A stretch of DNA of 64,000 nt from Candidatus Defluviicoccus seviourii (lineage in GTDB: Bacteria; Pseudomonadota; Alphaproteobacteria; Rhodospirillales; Defluviicoccaceae): assembly GCA_900609035.2 (NCBI GenBank), contig UXAT02000011.1, positions 1-64,000 on the forward strand. Direction: 5' to 3'. The notes beneath the pieces are model-generated. The model did no database searches, was not told where the DNA came from, and was given only the letters and a program-made list of their open reading frames with translations. Position numbers and translations under genes: made by a program. Shown here in pieces: positions 16,435-26,022 of the stretch (positions within the stretch are counted from its first letter, which is position 1; each line of letters opens with the position of its first letter).

Positions 16435-18462
16435 CTATCCTGTCATGAGTGCGCTGTGCAAGGCGGAAGCATCGGTGAGCGGCAGGCTGCAGGTGCCGCT
16501 CTGGCAGACATAGGCGGTAGGCTGTCCGTTCACTGCCGTCTTGCCGTGGGCAGGGTGGCCGACCGGCAACTCCACCCCCGGCACTAGTCGGGTAATGGCA
16601 GCAAGTGGCTGGACGGCAGCAGTACGGCACAGGGTCCGCGTGGCCGGGTCGTCCGCAGCCCCGATTACGACCACCTGCAGCCCCCGCTCCAGCGTCTCCC
16701 AACCGGTCAGAAGGCCGGGGATGGAGAGTAGGTATTGGATCTTGTCGGAGGAGAACAGGCGTATCAAACGCTCTGCCCGCGTGCGGTAGGCGTCCTCGCC
16801 GGTGAGCAGAAACAGGCGCGCCAGCACATCGACCATGACGCCGTTGCCGGATGGGACAGCATGATCTGCCACGACTTTGGGGCGGTTGATGACGTCAAGG
16901 GTATCGTCGGCGGTCTGGTGGTAGCCATCGCCGCTCTCATCCCAGTAGTGGCGATCGGCGACGTCAACCCAGGTGCGCGCTGCCGCGAGGTAGTCAGCTT
17001 CGCCGGTTGCTTCGTAGAGTGCCAGCGCGGCAGCACTCAGCGCGGCATAATCCTCGATGACCGCCGGGTGGCGTGCCATGCCGGCGCACCAGGTGTGGCG
17101 CAGACGTCCGTCAACCTGCATATGACGGCTGACGAAAGCGAAAACCTGCTGCGCCGCGGTGAGCCACGCAGGTTCATCAAAGACGACCGCGGCACGCGTC
17201 AAGCCCGCGATCATCATCCCGTTCCAGTCCGCGAGCACCTTGCCGTCCCGGCCCGGCGGCACGCGCTCGCAGCGCACCGTGAGCAGCCGGTTGCGCGCAG
17301 CGGCCAGGGCGGCCTCGTCGACGGAGAGGCTGGCGCGGGCAGACGCCGTGCGGTTGAGGATCGTCATTCCCTCCCAGTTGCCGCCACGGCGGACGTCGTA
17401 AATGCGGCAAAACGGGTCGGCCGCATCGCCCAGCACCGCTTCGATCTCGGCGCGGGACCAGACGTAGTACTTGCCTTCCTCCCCTTCGCTGTCGGCATCG
17501 AAGGCGGAAGCGAAGGCAAAGCTGCCGTCGTCGGGGTACTCGACCCGCATCTCGTTGAGTGCCCAAGCGATCGTCTCCCGGACGCGCTGGGCATAGAGCG
17601 GACTTTGCGTCGTCTGCCAGACCTCGGTAAGCAGGTCGACCAGGAGCGCATTGTCGTACAGCATCTTCTCGAAGTGCGGCACGAGCCACTGCGCATCGGT
17701 CGAGTAGCGTGCGAATCCGCCGCCCAAGTGATCGTAGATGCCACCTTGAGCCATTTCGTCGAGCGTCAATGTGACCGCCAGCTTCAGCATCGGGGCGCGG
17801 GTCCGCATCGCGCTGCGCCACAGGAAGCGGAAAAACACAGGCTGCGGGAACTTGGGTGCGCCGGCCGTACCGCCTGTCAGTGGATCGACCATCCTGAGCG
17901 CACCGGCTGCGACCTCGTCGACCATCGCGCATGAGAGGCCCTCTCCGGGTTCTGGCTTGGCCATCCGTGCCATGGCATCGCTTAAGGCCTCGACGTTCTT
18001 GCCGACCTTGTCCTTGTCGGTGTGATAAACGTGCGCCACTTGGCGCAGGATATCGGCGAATGCGGGCCGGCCGTAGCGAGGTTCGGGCGGAAAATAGGTG
18101 CCGCCCCAAAACGGACGTCCGTCGGGGGTGAGAAACATCGTCAGCGGCCAGCCGCCCTGCTCACCCAGCAGCGCCAACGCGGTTTGGTAAATGGCATCGA
18201 CGTCGGGACGCTCCTCGCGGTCAACCTTGATGTTGACGAACAAATCGTTCATCAGCCGCGCAGTTTCGGCCCGCTCGAAGCTCTCATGCGCCATCACATG
18301 GCACCAATGGCACGCCGCATAGCCGACCGAAAGCAGGATTGGCCTGTCATTCTCTCGCGCCGTCTTGAGCGCCGCTTCCCCCCACGGTCGCCAGTGCACG
18401 GGGTTGTCCTTGTGTTGCAATAGGTAAGGGCTGGTTTCGGCGGCGAGAAGATTGCTTGACAT
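16435..18462 (-). CDS. Thioredoxin-domain DUF255/YyaL family protein
   Basis: A 675-residue cytosolic protein of the YyaL/SPATA20 family. An N-terminal thioredoxin-like domain starts SPYLLQHKDNPVHW and holds the CxxC motif CHWCHVM (Cys51, Cys54), with VDREERPDVDAIY and GGWPLTMFLTPDG following. The rest is an (alpha/alpha)6-barrel of the kind seen in sugar epimerases (GGIYDHLGGGFARYSTD, PHFEKMLYDNALL). The biochemical role of the family is not established. It heads a short minus-strand run with ogt and qor. Confidence 0.88.
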   Translation of the reverse strand: MSSNLLAAETSPYLLQHKDNPVHWRPWGEAALKTARENDRPILLSVGYAACHWCHVMAHESFERAETARLMNDLFVNIKVDREERPDVDAIYQTALALLGEQGGWPLTMFLTPDGRPFWGGTYFPPEPRYGRPAFADILRQVAHVYHTDKDKVGKNVEALSDAMARMAKPEPGEGLSCAMVDEVAAGALRMVDPLTGGTAGAPKFPQPVFFRFLWRSAMRTRAPMLKLAVTLTLDEMAQGGIYDHLGGGFARYSTDAQWLVPHFEKMLYDNALLVDLLTEVWQTTQSPLYAQRVRETIAWALNEMRVEYPDDGSFAFASAFDADSEGEEGKYYVWSRAEIEAVLGDAADPFCRIYDVRRGGNWEGMTILNRTASARASLSVDEAALAAARNRLLTVRCERVPPGRDGKVLADWNGMMIAGLTRAAVVFDEPAWLTAAQQVFAFVSRHMQVDGRLRHTWCAGMARHPAVIEDYAALSAAALALYEATGEADYLAAARTWVDVADRHYWDESGDGYHQTADDTLDVINRPKVVADHAVPSGNGVMVDVLARLFLLTGEDAYRTRAERLIRLFSSDKIQYLLSIPGLLTGWETLERGLQVVVIGAADDPATRTLCRTAAVQPLAAITRLVPGVELPVGHPAHGKTAVNGQPTAYVCQSGTCSLPLTDASALHSALMTG

Positions 18463-18612
18463 GGCGGCGGACTCCGTGCGTTTTGCTCGCCGCTTCGGGC
18501 GGGCAGGCGCAACTCACCTGCAGCCTTTAACTTTGGGCCGGAGCACTCCTGCGGCAAGCGCGATCTCGTGCCGGCCGGGGGCGGGTCCGGCTTCCGCGGA
18601 GACGCTTCGAGC

Positions 18613-18882
18613 ATGAAAGTTCACATCGATATCGATTGCACGCCGGAAGAGGCACGGGCGCTGTTCGGCCTTCCCGACGTTCAGCCAATGCAGAACGCTT
18701 TGATGAAGGAGATCGAGGTACGCATGAAAAAGGCGCTGGCGGCGATGGAGCCGGAGGCGCTGGTCAAGACGTGGCTGCCGGTCAGCATTCAAGGTTTCGA
18801 GGAGTGGCAGAAGTTTATCTGGTCACGCCTTACCGGGCGCGCCAAGGGGGAGTCCGACTCGCGCAAGGGAGCGGACGATTGA
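18613..18882 (+). CDS. DUF6489 family protein
   Basis: A small 89-residue protein, MKVHIDIDCTPEEARALFG then LPDVQPMQ, with a helical middle (IEVRMKKALAAMEPEALVKTW) and FEEWQKFIWSRL near the end. This matches the DUF6489 pattern of small alphaproteobacterial proteins with no known function. I chose ATG 18613 because family members begin at this MKxxIDIDCTPEEAR segment. Its stop overlaps the TTG start of the ferredoxin gene (TTGA). Confidence 0.82.
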   Translation: MKVHIDIDCTPEEARALFGLPDVQPMQNALMKEIEVRMKKALAAMEPEALVKTWLPVSIQGFEEWQKFIWSRLTGRAKGESDSRKGADD

Positions 18883-19256
18883 TTGCGGAGCCGGCCGCGC
18901 CGTCCTGGTACCGCTGTCACGTCTTCTGCTGCACGAACGAACGCCCGGCCGGTCACCCGCAGGGCTCGTGTGCCAAACGCGGCGGCAAGCGGTTGCGGGA
19001 TTATATGAAGGCGCGCGCAAAGGAGCTGGGACTCGGCGACGTGCGCATCAACAGTAGCGGCTGCCTCGACCGCTGCGAGCACGGGCCGACAATGGTCATC
19101 TATCCACAAGGCGTTTGGTACCATTACGAGAGCCGTGAGGATGTCGAGGAAATCCTGAGCCGGCACCTGATTGGCGGTGAAGTGGTCGAGCGCTTGCTCC
19201 TGCCGAAGCGCGATGGCGAAGGGGCTGCGGCGGGCGTGTCGGTGCCCACGGCTTGA
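18879..19256 (+). CDS. Thioredoxin-like [2Fe-2S] ferredoxin
   Basis: About 125 residues. The cluster ligands are probably a Cys of CHVFCCTNERP, Cys31 in GSCAKRGG, and Cys62 and Cys66 in SSGCLDRCEHGP; VIYPQGVWY is the usual end of the domain. These thioredoxin-fold ferredoxins transfer electrons, or occur as the NuoE-like part of larger enzymes. The only start in the proper place is TTG 18879, overlapping the stop of the DUF6489 gene, so the two are coupled. mnmE follows 36 bp later. Confidence 0.85.
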   Translation: MIAEPAAPSWYRCHVFCCTNERPAGHPQGSCAKRGGKRLRDYMKARAKELGLGDVRINSSGCLDRCEHGPTMVIYPQGVWYHYESREDVEEILSRHLIGGEVVERLLLPKRDGEGAAAGVSVPTA

Positions 19257-19292
19257 ACGACAGGCATTCGGCGCACGGTTGAGGGCGTTCGC

Positions 19293-20639
19293 GTGATGCC
19301 GGCGGCAACGATCTTCGCGCTGGCTTCTGGGGCTGGCCGGGCCGGTGTCGCGGTGATCCGCATCTCGGGACCTGGGGCACTGAGAGTCCTTGAGAGCTTG
19401 AGCGGCCAAAGCGGCTTCAGGCCGCGGAACGCGAAGCGGGTTGAACTTGTGGCCGCCGAAGGCGAACGCCTCGATAGCGCCCTCGCGCTGTGGTTTCCGG
19501 CACCGAACAGTTTCACTGGGGAGGATGTCGCCGAGCTGCACGTGCACGGCGGCCGGGCTGTCGTGGCTGACGTGCTGGCAGCGCTCGGCCGCTGTGATGG
19601 CTTGCGAGTAGCAGAAGCCGGGGAGTTCACTCGCCGGGCCGTGCTCAATGGCAAGATGGACCTCACGCAGGCAGAGGGCTTGGCCGACCTGGTGGCGGCG
19701 GAAACCCCAGCGCAGCGGCGCCAGGCGCTGCGGCAAGCGGATGGCGGGTTGCGCGACCTGTATGAGAGCTGGCGGGCGCGGCTGGTGCGGCTGCAGGCGC
19801 ACGTAGAGGCGGGTATCGATTTCGCCGATGAGGACGCAGGCGCCGGAGACCCAACCCGGCATGCCGCGATCGCAACAGAGCTTGCGCGGCTGGGTAAGGA
19901 AATAGGGGATCATTTGGCCGATGCCGGCAGGGGCGAACGACTGCGCGAGGGCGTGCGGGTCGCGCTCGTCGGCGCGGTCAATGCTGGAAAGTCGAGCCTT
20001 TTGAACGCGCTGGTGCGGCGTGAGGCTGCGATTGTCTCGCCGCATGCGGGCACCACGCGCGACGTCATCGAGGTGGCGGTGGACCTCGACGGCTATCCAG
20101 TTGTCTTTGCCGATACCGCTGGGCTGCGCAACGCCCCAGGGGATGTGGAAGCTGAGGGGGTACGGCGCGCCCGCGCCTGGGCGGCGGCCGCCGACCTCAA
20201 GCTGGTCGTGTTCGACGGCGCGGTGTGGCCGGAGGTGGATGCGGCGAGCCTGGCGTCGGTCGATGGCAACACACTCGTGGTGATCAGTAAGGCGGATCTG
20301 CGGGCACCAACGGCCGTATGTCTGCCGGATGGGTCGTCGGCGCTGGCCGTGTCGGCCGTCACCGGAGTGGGGCTTGGCAGCCTGCTGGATGCGCTGCGGC
20401 GGGAGATTGCGGTGCGGTTTGCCGTCGGTGAGGCGCCGGTGCTCACACGGGCACGGCATCGACAGGCGCTGGAGCAGTGCGCGGCGAGGCTGGAGCAGGC
20501 GGGAGGGGCGGCCGAGGCTCTGGAGCTGCAGGCGGAGGACGTTCGCGCGGCAGCCGATGCGCTCGGTCGGATAACCGGGCGGGTGGATATCGAACAGTTG
20601 CTGGATGTCGTGTTCCGCGACTTCTGCATCGGCAAATGA
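19293..20639 (+). CDS. mnmE: tRNA-modifying GTPase MnmE
   Basis: With MnmG it installs the (carboxymethyl)aminomethyl group on U34 of certain tRNAs. The 448-residue product has the N-terminal tetrahydrofolate-binding domain (TIFALASGAGRAGVAVIRISG, PNSFTGEDVAELHVHGG, GEFTRRAVLNGKMDLTQAEGL), a G domain with GAVNAGKSSLLNAL, DTAGLR and SKAD, and the C-terminal CIGK whose Cys is essential. GTG 19293 and ATG 19296 are both possible after GAGGG. The first parS site abuts the stop codon. Confidence 0.95.
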   Translation: MMPAATIFALASGAGRAGVAVIRISGPGALRVLESLSGQSGFRPRNAKRVELVAAEGERLDSALALWFPAPNSFTGEDVAELHVHGGRAVVADVLAALGRCDGLRVAEAGEFTRRAVLNGKMDLTQAEGLADLVAAETPAQRRQALRQADGGLRDLYESWRARLVRLQAHVEAGIDFADEDAGAGDPTRHAAIATELARLGKEIGDHLADAGRGERLREGVRVALVGAVNAGKSSLLNALVRREAAIVSPHAGTTRDVIEVAVDLDGYPVVFADTAGLRNAPGDVEAEGVRRARAWAAAADLKLVVFDGAVWPEVDAASLASVDGNTLVVISKADLRAPTAVCLPDGSSALAVSAVTGVGLGSLLDALRREIAVRFAVGEAPVLTRARHRQALEQCAARLEQAGGAAEALELQAEDVRAAADALGRITGRVDIEQLLDVVFRDFCIGK

Positions 20640-20655
20640 TGTTTCACGTGAAACG
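20640..20655. other. parS: parS centromere site 1
   Basis: TGTTTCACGTGAAACG matches the near-universal ParB-binding palindrome in 15 of 16 positions. It lies directly after the mnmE stop, in the gap before mnmG and about 3.4 kb from parB. ParB loads and spreads from such sites to segregate the origin region. Confidence 0.93.
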
Positions 20656-20713
20656 GTGCCCTGCCTCGGCTGGGGTTTGACGACCGCCCTCCGCGTCGCT
20701 ACCGTCTGCCGCC

Positions 20714-22579
20714 ATGGGTGAACAGGGCTTCGATGTCATCGTCATTGGCGGCGGTCATGCCGGCTGCGAAGCGGCGGCCGCGGCAGCGCGGGTTGGCGCC
20801 CGAACGCTGTTGCTCACCCATGACCTGGCGCGGATCGGCGAGATGTCGTGCAATCCGGCGATCGGCGGCCTCGCCAAAGGACAGATGGTGCGGGAGATCG
20901 ACGCCCTGGATGGTTTGATGGCGCGCGCCATCGACCGCGCCGGCATCCAGTTCCGTGTTCTTAACCGCTCGAAGGGACCGGCGGTGCACGGCCCGCGCGC
21001 CCAAGCCGATCGGGCGCTCTATCGCGCGGCCATGCAGGGGCTGTTGCAGGAGCAAGCGGGGCTAACGCTGCGCGCCGATGCGGCAGAAGATCTATGCCTG
21101 GGGTCTGGAGGAAGGGTTTCCGGCGTCGTGACGGCAAGCGGCGCCGTGCTGGCGGCCGGAACGGTGGTGATCACCACCGGGACATTCCTGCGCGGCGTCA
21201 TTCATATCGGCACGACACAAGTGCCGGCCGGCCGCGTCGGCGAGCGGCCGGCTCTCGGCCTCGCGGACGCGCTGCGCGGGCTCGGATTGCGCATGGGACG
21301 CCTGAAAACCGGTACGCCACCGCGCCTCGATGGCCGCACCATCGCCTGGGGGGAGCTGGGCGAGCAAGCTGGAGACGAGCCACCGCAGCCATTCTCCTAC
21401 CTCACGGAAGCGATCACGACGCCGCAGATCGTTTGCGGCGTCACCGGAACGACGCCGGCCACGCATGCGCTGATCCGCGCCAACCTCGACCGCGCGCCCT
21501 TGTACTCCGGGCAGATCCGCTCCACCGGGCCGCGCTACTGTCCCTCGATCGAGGACAAGGTGGTCCGTTTCGCCGACCGCGAGCGGCATCAGATTTTTCT
21601 CGAACCTGAAGGGCTCGACGACAATACGGTGTACCCCAATGGCATCTCGACCTCGTTGCCGGCTGAGGTGCAAAGGGCGCTGTTGACAACGATCCCAGGC
21701 TTGGAGCGGGCAACGATGCTCCGGCCCGGCTACGCCATCGAGTACGATTGCGTCGATCCGCGCGAACTCAAGCCGACGCTTGAATGTTTGGCCGTGCCCG
21801 GCCTCTTCCTTGCCGGACAAATCACCGGCACAACCGGCTATGAGGAGGCGGCGGCGCAGGGGCTGATCGCCGGCGCCAATGCCGCCCGCGTCGTTGGCGG
21901 GTGTCGGGACGGCTTCGTTCCCGACCGTGCCGAAGCCTATATCGGCGTCATGATCGACGATCTGGTGACGCTCGGCGTCGATGAGCCGTACCGGATGTTC
22001 ACCGCCCGCGCCGAATACCGCCTCGCCTTGCGCGCCGATAATGCCGATCAGCGGCTGACCGAGCGCGGGATGGCGGCGGGAGTGGTCGGCAGCACCCGCG
22101 CAGCAGCGTGGCGCACCAAAGCCTTGGCACTGCAGCAAGGCCGTGCCCAGCTTGCCGCGCTGCGGGCGACGCCGCCGATGCTCGAGGCGGCAGGCCTGCC
22201 TATCAACGACGATGGCCAGTGGCGCAACGGGCTCGAACTGCTCGGTTTTCCGGCCATCGATGTTGCTGCCTTGTCGCGCTTGTGGCCAGAGGTGGCGGAA
22301 ATCCGGCCCGAGGTGGCGGCGCAATTGGAGAATAACGCCCGATACCGCGGCTACCTCAATCGCCAGCAGGCCGACATCGACGCCTTCCGCCGCGATTCCG
22401 GTATCACCCTGCCCGATGACCTCGACTATGCCGGAGTCGCGAGCCTTTCGACCGAAGTCAGGCAGAAGCTCACCCGCGCCAGACCGGCGACGTTGGCGGC
22501 GGCGGCGCGCATCCCCGGCATCACCCCGGCTGCGCTAACCGCGCTGCTGGTCCATCTCCGTCGCGCGGTGGCGGCATGA
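20714..22579 (+). CDS. mnmG: tRNA uridine-5-carboxymethylaminomethyl modification enzyme MnmG (GidA)
   Basis: FAD-dependent partner of MnmE. The 621-residue product has the dinucleotide fold [21 protein letters not shown] (residues 8-28 region), the signature [22 protein letters not shown], and [28 protein letters not shown] and [14 protein letters not shown] follow, then [20 protein letters not shown]. The C-terminal helical domain is complete. Its stop overlaps the rsmG start (ATGA). GidA and GidB were named from mutants near the origin, which agrees with the location. Confidence 0.96.
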   Translation: MGEQGFDVIVIGGGHAGCEAAAAAARVGARTLLLTHDLARIGEMSCNPAIGGLAKGQMVREIDALDGLMARAIDRAGIQFRVLNRSKGPAVHGPRAQADRALYRAAMQGLLQEQAGLTLRADAAEDLCLGSGGRVSGVVTASGAVLAAGTVVITTGTFLRGVIHIGTTQVPAGRVGERPALGLADALRGLGLRMGRLKTGTPPRLDGRTIAWGELGEQAGDEPPQPFSYLTEAITTPQIVCGVTGTTPATHALIRANLDRAPLYSGQIRSTGPRYCPSIEDKVVRFADRERHQIFLEPEGLDDNTVYPNGISTSLPAEVQRALLTTIPGLERATMLRPGYAIEYDCVDPRELKPTLECLAVPGLFLAGQITGTTGYEEAAAQGLIAGANAARVVGGCRDGFVPDRAEAYIGVMIDDLVTLGVDEPYRMFTARAEYRLALRADNADQRLTERGMAAGVVGSTRAAAWRTKALALQQGRAQLAALRATPPMLEAAGLPINDDGQWRNGLELLGFPAIDVAALSRLWPEVAEIRPEVAAQLENNARYRGYLNRQQADIDAFRRDSGITLPDDLDYAGVASLSTEVRQKLTRARPATLAAAARIPGITPAALTALLVHLRRAVAA

Positions 22580-23244
22580 GCGCCGCACCAGCCCCACTGT
22601 TTCACGTGAAACAGGCTGGGAGCAACTTGCCGCCACTCACCGCGCCGGAATTCCAAGCGCTCAGCGGCTGCACCGGATCAGAGATCGCGCGCCTCACGGC
22701 GTACCTCGACGTGCTGATCCATTGGCAGCGACGCATCAATCTCGTCGGCGCCTCAACGCTCGCCGATCCGTGGCGGCGCCACATCCTCGACTCGCAGCAG
22801 CTGGTACCGCTGCTACCGGTGGACGCCCAGGCGGTCACCGATCTCGGCAGCGGCGGCGGCTTCCCAGGGCTCGTAATCGCGATCCTGACCGCGGCGCGGG
22901 TCACGCTGGTGGAAGCCGACCAGCGCAAGGCCGCCTTCCTCGCTGCTGCCGCCCGCGTGAGCGAAACCGATGTTGCCATCGCCTGCCAACGGATGGAAAC
23001 CCTCGCCCCGGGCAGCGCCGACGTCGTGACCGCGCGCGCCTGTGCGCCGCTGCCGCGCCTGCTGTCGGTCATCGCCCGCATCCTACGCCCGAACGGCGTC
23101 GCTCTGCTGCTTAAAGGACAAACGGGTCAGGTTGAATTGACGCAAACCGAAAAACACTGGAAAATGCGCAGCAGTATGATCGCCAGCCGATCCGACCCCG
23201 GCGGTGTGATTCTTCAGCTTCAGGATATCCAGGCTCTGCCATGA
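22576..23244 (+). CDS. rsmG: 16S rRNA (guanine527-N7)-methyltransferase RsmG (GidB)
   Basis: Methylates G527 of 16S rRNA; its loss gives low-level streptomycin resistance in several bacteria. The 222-residue product has [30 protein letters not shown], and the SAM motif [17 protein letters not shown], followed by [17 protein letters not shown]. Its first codons contain a perfect parS site, which makes the protein read FHVKQ at residues 9-13, so the DNA site has shaped the N-terminus. Stop and parA start overlap (ATGA). Confidence 0.95.
   Translation: MSAAPAPLFHVKQAGSNLPPLTAPEFQALSGCTGSEIARLTAYLDVLIHWQRRINLVGASTLADPWRRHILDSQQLVPLLPVDAQAVTDLGSGGGFPGLVIAILTAARVTLVEADQRKAAFLAAAARVSETDVAIACQRMETLAPGSADVVTARACAPLPRLLSVIARILRPNGVALLLKGQTGQVELTQTEKHWKMRSSMIASRSDPGGVILQLQDIQALP
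22598..22613. other. parS: parS centromere site 2 (inside rsmG)
   Basis: TGTTTCACGTGAAACA is a perfect 16-bp palindrome identical to the ParB consensus, extended by one complementary base on each side. It lies inside the 5' coding part of rsmG, a common location for parS in bacteria with the gidAB-parAB order. Confidence 0.96.
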
Positions 23245-24050
23245 AGGAAGGGTTTCCTCCGGCGCCACTGCGCGGGCCGCGCATCATTGTGCTGGCCAAC
23301 CAGAAAGGCGGCGTCGGCAAGACGACCACTGCGATCAATCTCGGCACTGCCTTGGCCGCCGTCGGCCGCACGGTTTACCTGGTTGACCTCGATCCGCAGG
23401 GTAACGCCTCGACCGGTTTCGGTGTGCCGCAGGCCAAGCGGCGGCCAAGTTCGTATGACGTCCTGATCGGCGCCTGCTTTCTTGAGGTCGCGGCGCAGCC
23501 GACGCTGGTGCCGCGGCTCTCGATTGTGCCGGCCGGCGTCGACCTGTCCGGTGCCGAGATCGAGCTGGCAACGGTCGATGGCCGCGAGCGCTACCTGCAA
23601 GACGCGTTGCGGCCGCTGCCGCCGGGCTGCGATTACGTGCTGATCGATTGCCCGCCGGCGCTTGGCCTATTGACACTGAACGCGCTCGTTGCGGCTGACG
23701 CGGTCATCGTGCCGCTGCAGTGCGAGTTTTTCGCGCTGGAGGGCGTGAGCCACCTTGTGCGCACCATCGAGCGCATCCGCAGGAATTTCAACCCGCGGCT
23801 GGAAATACAGGGTATTGTGTTGACGATGTTCGACAAGCGCAACAAGTTGTCCAAGGTCGTAGCTGGCGACGTGCGCGCGCACTTCGGCGGCAAGGTCTAC
23901 AAGAGCGTCATCCCGCGCAACGTGCGCATTTCGGAAGCCCCGTCGCATGGCCGGCCGGTGCTCGTCTACGATACCAACTGCCCCGGCTCGATTGCCTATA
24001 TTCGCCTTGCCAGCGAGATCTTGCGACAGGAACGGGAGCTTGCACACTAA
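23241..24050 (+). CDS. parA: Chromosome partitioning ATPase ParA
   Basis: Walker-type ATPase that moves ParB-bound origins. The 269-residue product has the deviant Walker A NQKGGVGKTTTAINLG near residues 19-34, VYLVDLDPQGNASTGFG with the Walker A', and DYVLIDCPPALG as Walker B. The DNA-binding basic residues of the chromosomal Soj/ParA class are in the second half (FDKRNKLS). There is no N-terminal DNA-binding extension of plasmid type, so it is chromosomal. Overlaps rsmG by ATGA and parB by one base (TAATG). Confidence 0.96.
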   Translation: MKEGFPPAPLRGPRIIVLANQKGGVGKTTTAINLGTALAAVGRTVYLVDLDPQGNASTGFGVPQAKRRPSSYDVLIGACFLEVAAQPTLVPRLSIVPAGVDLSGAEIELATVDGRERYLQDALRPLPPGCDYVLIDCPPALGLLTLNALVAADAVIVPLQCEFFALEGVSHLVRTIERIRRNFNPRLEIQGIVLTMFDKRNKLSKVVAGDVRAHFGGKVYKSVIPRNVRISEAPSHGRPVLVYDTNCPGSIAYIRLASEILRQERELAH

Positions 24051-24958
24051 TGGCGGCCGAACCGAAACGTCCGGCGTTGGGCCGCGGCCTCTCCGCGCTG
24101 CTCGGCGAGGACTCCGAGGACTATGCACAGCTCGACCGGCTGCGGACCTCGCGCACCATCGCCATTCACCTGTTGCGGCCCAGCCCGTTCCAGCCGCGCC
24201 GGCGCATGGAAGAAGGAGAACTGGCCGACTTGGCGCAGTCGATCGCGGCCAAGGGAGTCCTGCAGCCACTGCTCGTGCGCCGGATCGCGGACGATCCGCA
24301 AGCTTTTGAGATCATCGCCGGCGAGCGCAGGTGGCGAGCGGCGCAGATGGCGCAGCTGCACGAGGTGCCGGTCGTCATTAAGGAATTGAGCGACCGCGAG
24401 GCGCTGGAAATCGCGCTGATCGAGAACCTGCAGCGCCAGGACCTGACGGCGCTGGAGGAGGCCCAGGGCTATCGCCGCCTGATGGACGAGTTCGAGCACA
24501 CCCAGGATGCGCTCGCCCGCGCGATCGGCAAGAGCCGCAGCCATGTCGCCAACACGCTCAGGCTGTTGAGCCTGCCGGAGAGCGTCAAGCGCCTGCTCGA
24601 TGACGGCAGCTTGAGCGCGGGCCACGCCCGCACCCTGGTGGGCGTTGAGAATGCCGATGCGCTGGCCGAGCAGGTCGTCAAGCGTGGCCTCAATGTGCGG
24701 CAGACCGAACGCCTGATTGCCCAGCATCGCAGCCAGCCGGTGTCCGCACCGGAGTCCGAACCCGCCCCAACCAAGGATGCCGATACGTTGGCCCTCGAGC
24801 GCGATCTCTCCGCCCTGCTCGGGCTCAAGGCGGAGATCCGCTTCAAGCGCGGCGGCGGCGCACTGGTCCTGCACTACCAGACGCTGGAGCAGTTGGACGC
24901 GCTGTTGCACCGGCTGCGCCGCGGCGGCACGGATGAAAGCGACGGTGAGAACTACTGA
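24050..24958 (+). CDS. parB: Chromosome partitioning protein ParB
   Basis: CTP-dependent DNA clamp that binds parS. The start is ATG 24050 (302 residues, MAAEPKRPALGRGLSALLG), the typical opening, where ParA contacts map. The CTP-binding/N-engagement region has PFQPRRRM and the arginine motif GERRWRAAQ; the helix-turn-helix IGKSRSHVANTLRLLSLPE contacts parS; a C-terminal dimer domain closes it. Two parS sites lie 1.4 and 3.4 kb upstream. The last 7 bases overlap the convergent holA gene. Confidence 0.96.
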   Translation: MAAEPKRPALGRGLSALLGEDSEDYAQLDRLRTSRTIAIHLLRPSPFQPRRRMEEGELADLAQSIAAKGVLQPLLVRRIADDPQAFEIIAGERRWRAAQMAQLHEVPVVIKELSDREALEIALIENLQRQDLTALEEAQGYRRLMDEFEHTQDALARAIGKSRSHVANTLRLLSLPESVKRLLDDGSLSAGHARTLVGVENADALAEQVVKRGLNVRQTERLIAQHRSQPVSAPESEPAPTKDADTLALERDLSALLGLKAEIRFKRGGGALVLHYQTLEQLDALLHRLRRGGTDESDGENY

Positions 24959-25992
24959 GGGCCGTCACCACGGCGCGCCGCGTGGGCGATCTGCAGCAGT
25001 GCCCGCGTTGCCAGCGCCAGGGCCGGCGCACCGGTTGTCTTGCAGGCCAGTTCCGCATCCGTCAGCAGATCAAGCGCCTGGCCGAGGCGTTGCCGTGACC
25101 AGCGTCGCATCTGCTGCATAAACGCCGGCTTCTGGTGAAAGATGACCGGCGGCTTGAGGCTCATCATTGCCTGATCCGGCGTCTTGCCGGCCGCCACCAG
25201 CGCCTGCGCCTGCAATAACCGCGTGATGTGCTGGGCGGCAATGCGGACGATCGCCACCGGGCTTGCCCCTTCCGCAAACGCAGTCTCCAGTGCCTTGTCG
25301 AGCATCGCGAAGTCGCCAGCACCGGCGGCCACGACGATCGCACCCAGTGACAAAGCCGTGGAATCGCCGACCGCGGCCATCGCATCGGCCAGCGTGACGC
25401 GGCCTGCCGAGCCCACATAAAGCGACAGCTTCTCCAGCTCGGCCCGCGTAACCGCCCGGTTGGCACCCAACTGTGCTGAGAGGAAATCGAGCGCGTCGCC
25501 GTCAACACTCAAGCCCTGCGCCGCCAGAGTTTCCCGGATCATTGTGCGCAGGCCCGCCGCGTCTTCCGCATAGCAGGCGATCGCAACGGCAGCGGGAGCG
25601 GCTTCGAACAACAAGCGCAGGCTGGAGCGCTTTGCGAGGTCGCCGGCCTCGGCGACGACAAGGCCCGGAACACCCGCTTCGGCGCCCGCGAATAGCTGGT
25701 TGAAGGCGGCGGTAAGCGCGTCGGAAGCGTCGCGCACGCGCACCAGACGGCGCCCGCCGGAAAAAGACAGCGCTGCCGCTTCATCAACCAGTCGAGCCGC
25801 ATCATTGCGGAGAGCCAGCGCCGGCAGCTCGGTGCAACGGAACGGATCCGGCGGCACACCGGCAACGGTCGCGATAAGGGCTGCCACCCGTTCGCGAATA
25901 AGGCTGGGATCGGGGCCGAAAACAAGGACGGCCACCACGTCGGCTCCAGGTGCCTTGAGGAAGCCGTCAATCCGCTTGCCGGTGAGTTTCAC
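24952..25992 (-). CDS. holA: DNA polymerase III delta subunit
   Basis: Clamp-loader subunit that opens the beta sliding clamp. The 346-residue product has the weakly conserved AAA+-like N-terminal fold (VAVLVFGPDPSLIRERVAALI), the middle LVVAEAGDLAKRSSLRLLFE, and DALDFLSAQLGANRAVTRAELEKLSLY, which is characteristic of HolA. It has no functional Walker A, as expected. The start is GTG 25992. It overlaps parB tail to tail by 7 bases and lies 30 bp downstream of lptE. Confidence 0.93.
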   Translation of the reverse strand: MKLTGKRIDGFLKAPGADVVAVLVFGPDPSLIRERVAALIATVAGVPPDPFRCTELPALALRNDAARLVDEAAALSFSGGRRLVRVRDASDALTAAFNQLFAGAEAGVPGLVVAEAGDLAKRSSLRLLFEAAPAAVAIACYAEDAAGLRTMIRETLAAQGLSVDGDALDFLSAQLGANRAVTRAELEKLSLYVGSAGRVTLADAMAAVGDSTALSLGAIVVAAGAGDFAMLDKALETAFAEGASPVAIVRIAAQHITRLLQAQALVAAGKTPDQAMMSLKPPVIFHQKPAFMQQMRRWSRQRLGQALDLLTDAELACKTTGAPALALATRALLQIAHAARRGDGPQ

Positions 25993-26022
25993 GATCAGCA
26001 GACCTTCAGGGCCCGCTCGGCT

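Noticed and set aside
18789-20459. 556-residue minus-strand frame
   Set aside because: Complete antisense of mnmE and the ferredoxin gene; His/Arg/Gln-rich with no domain.
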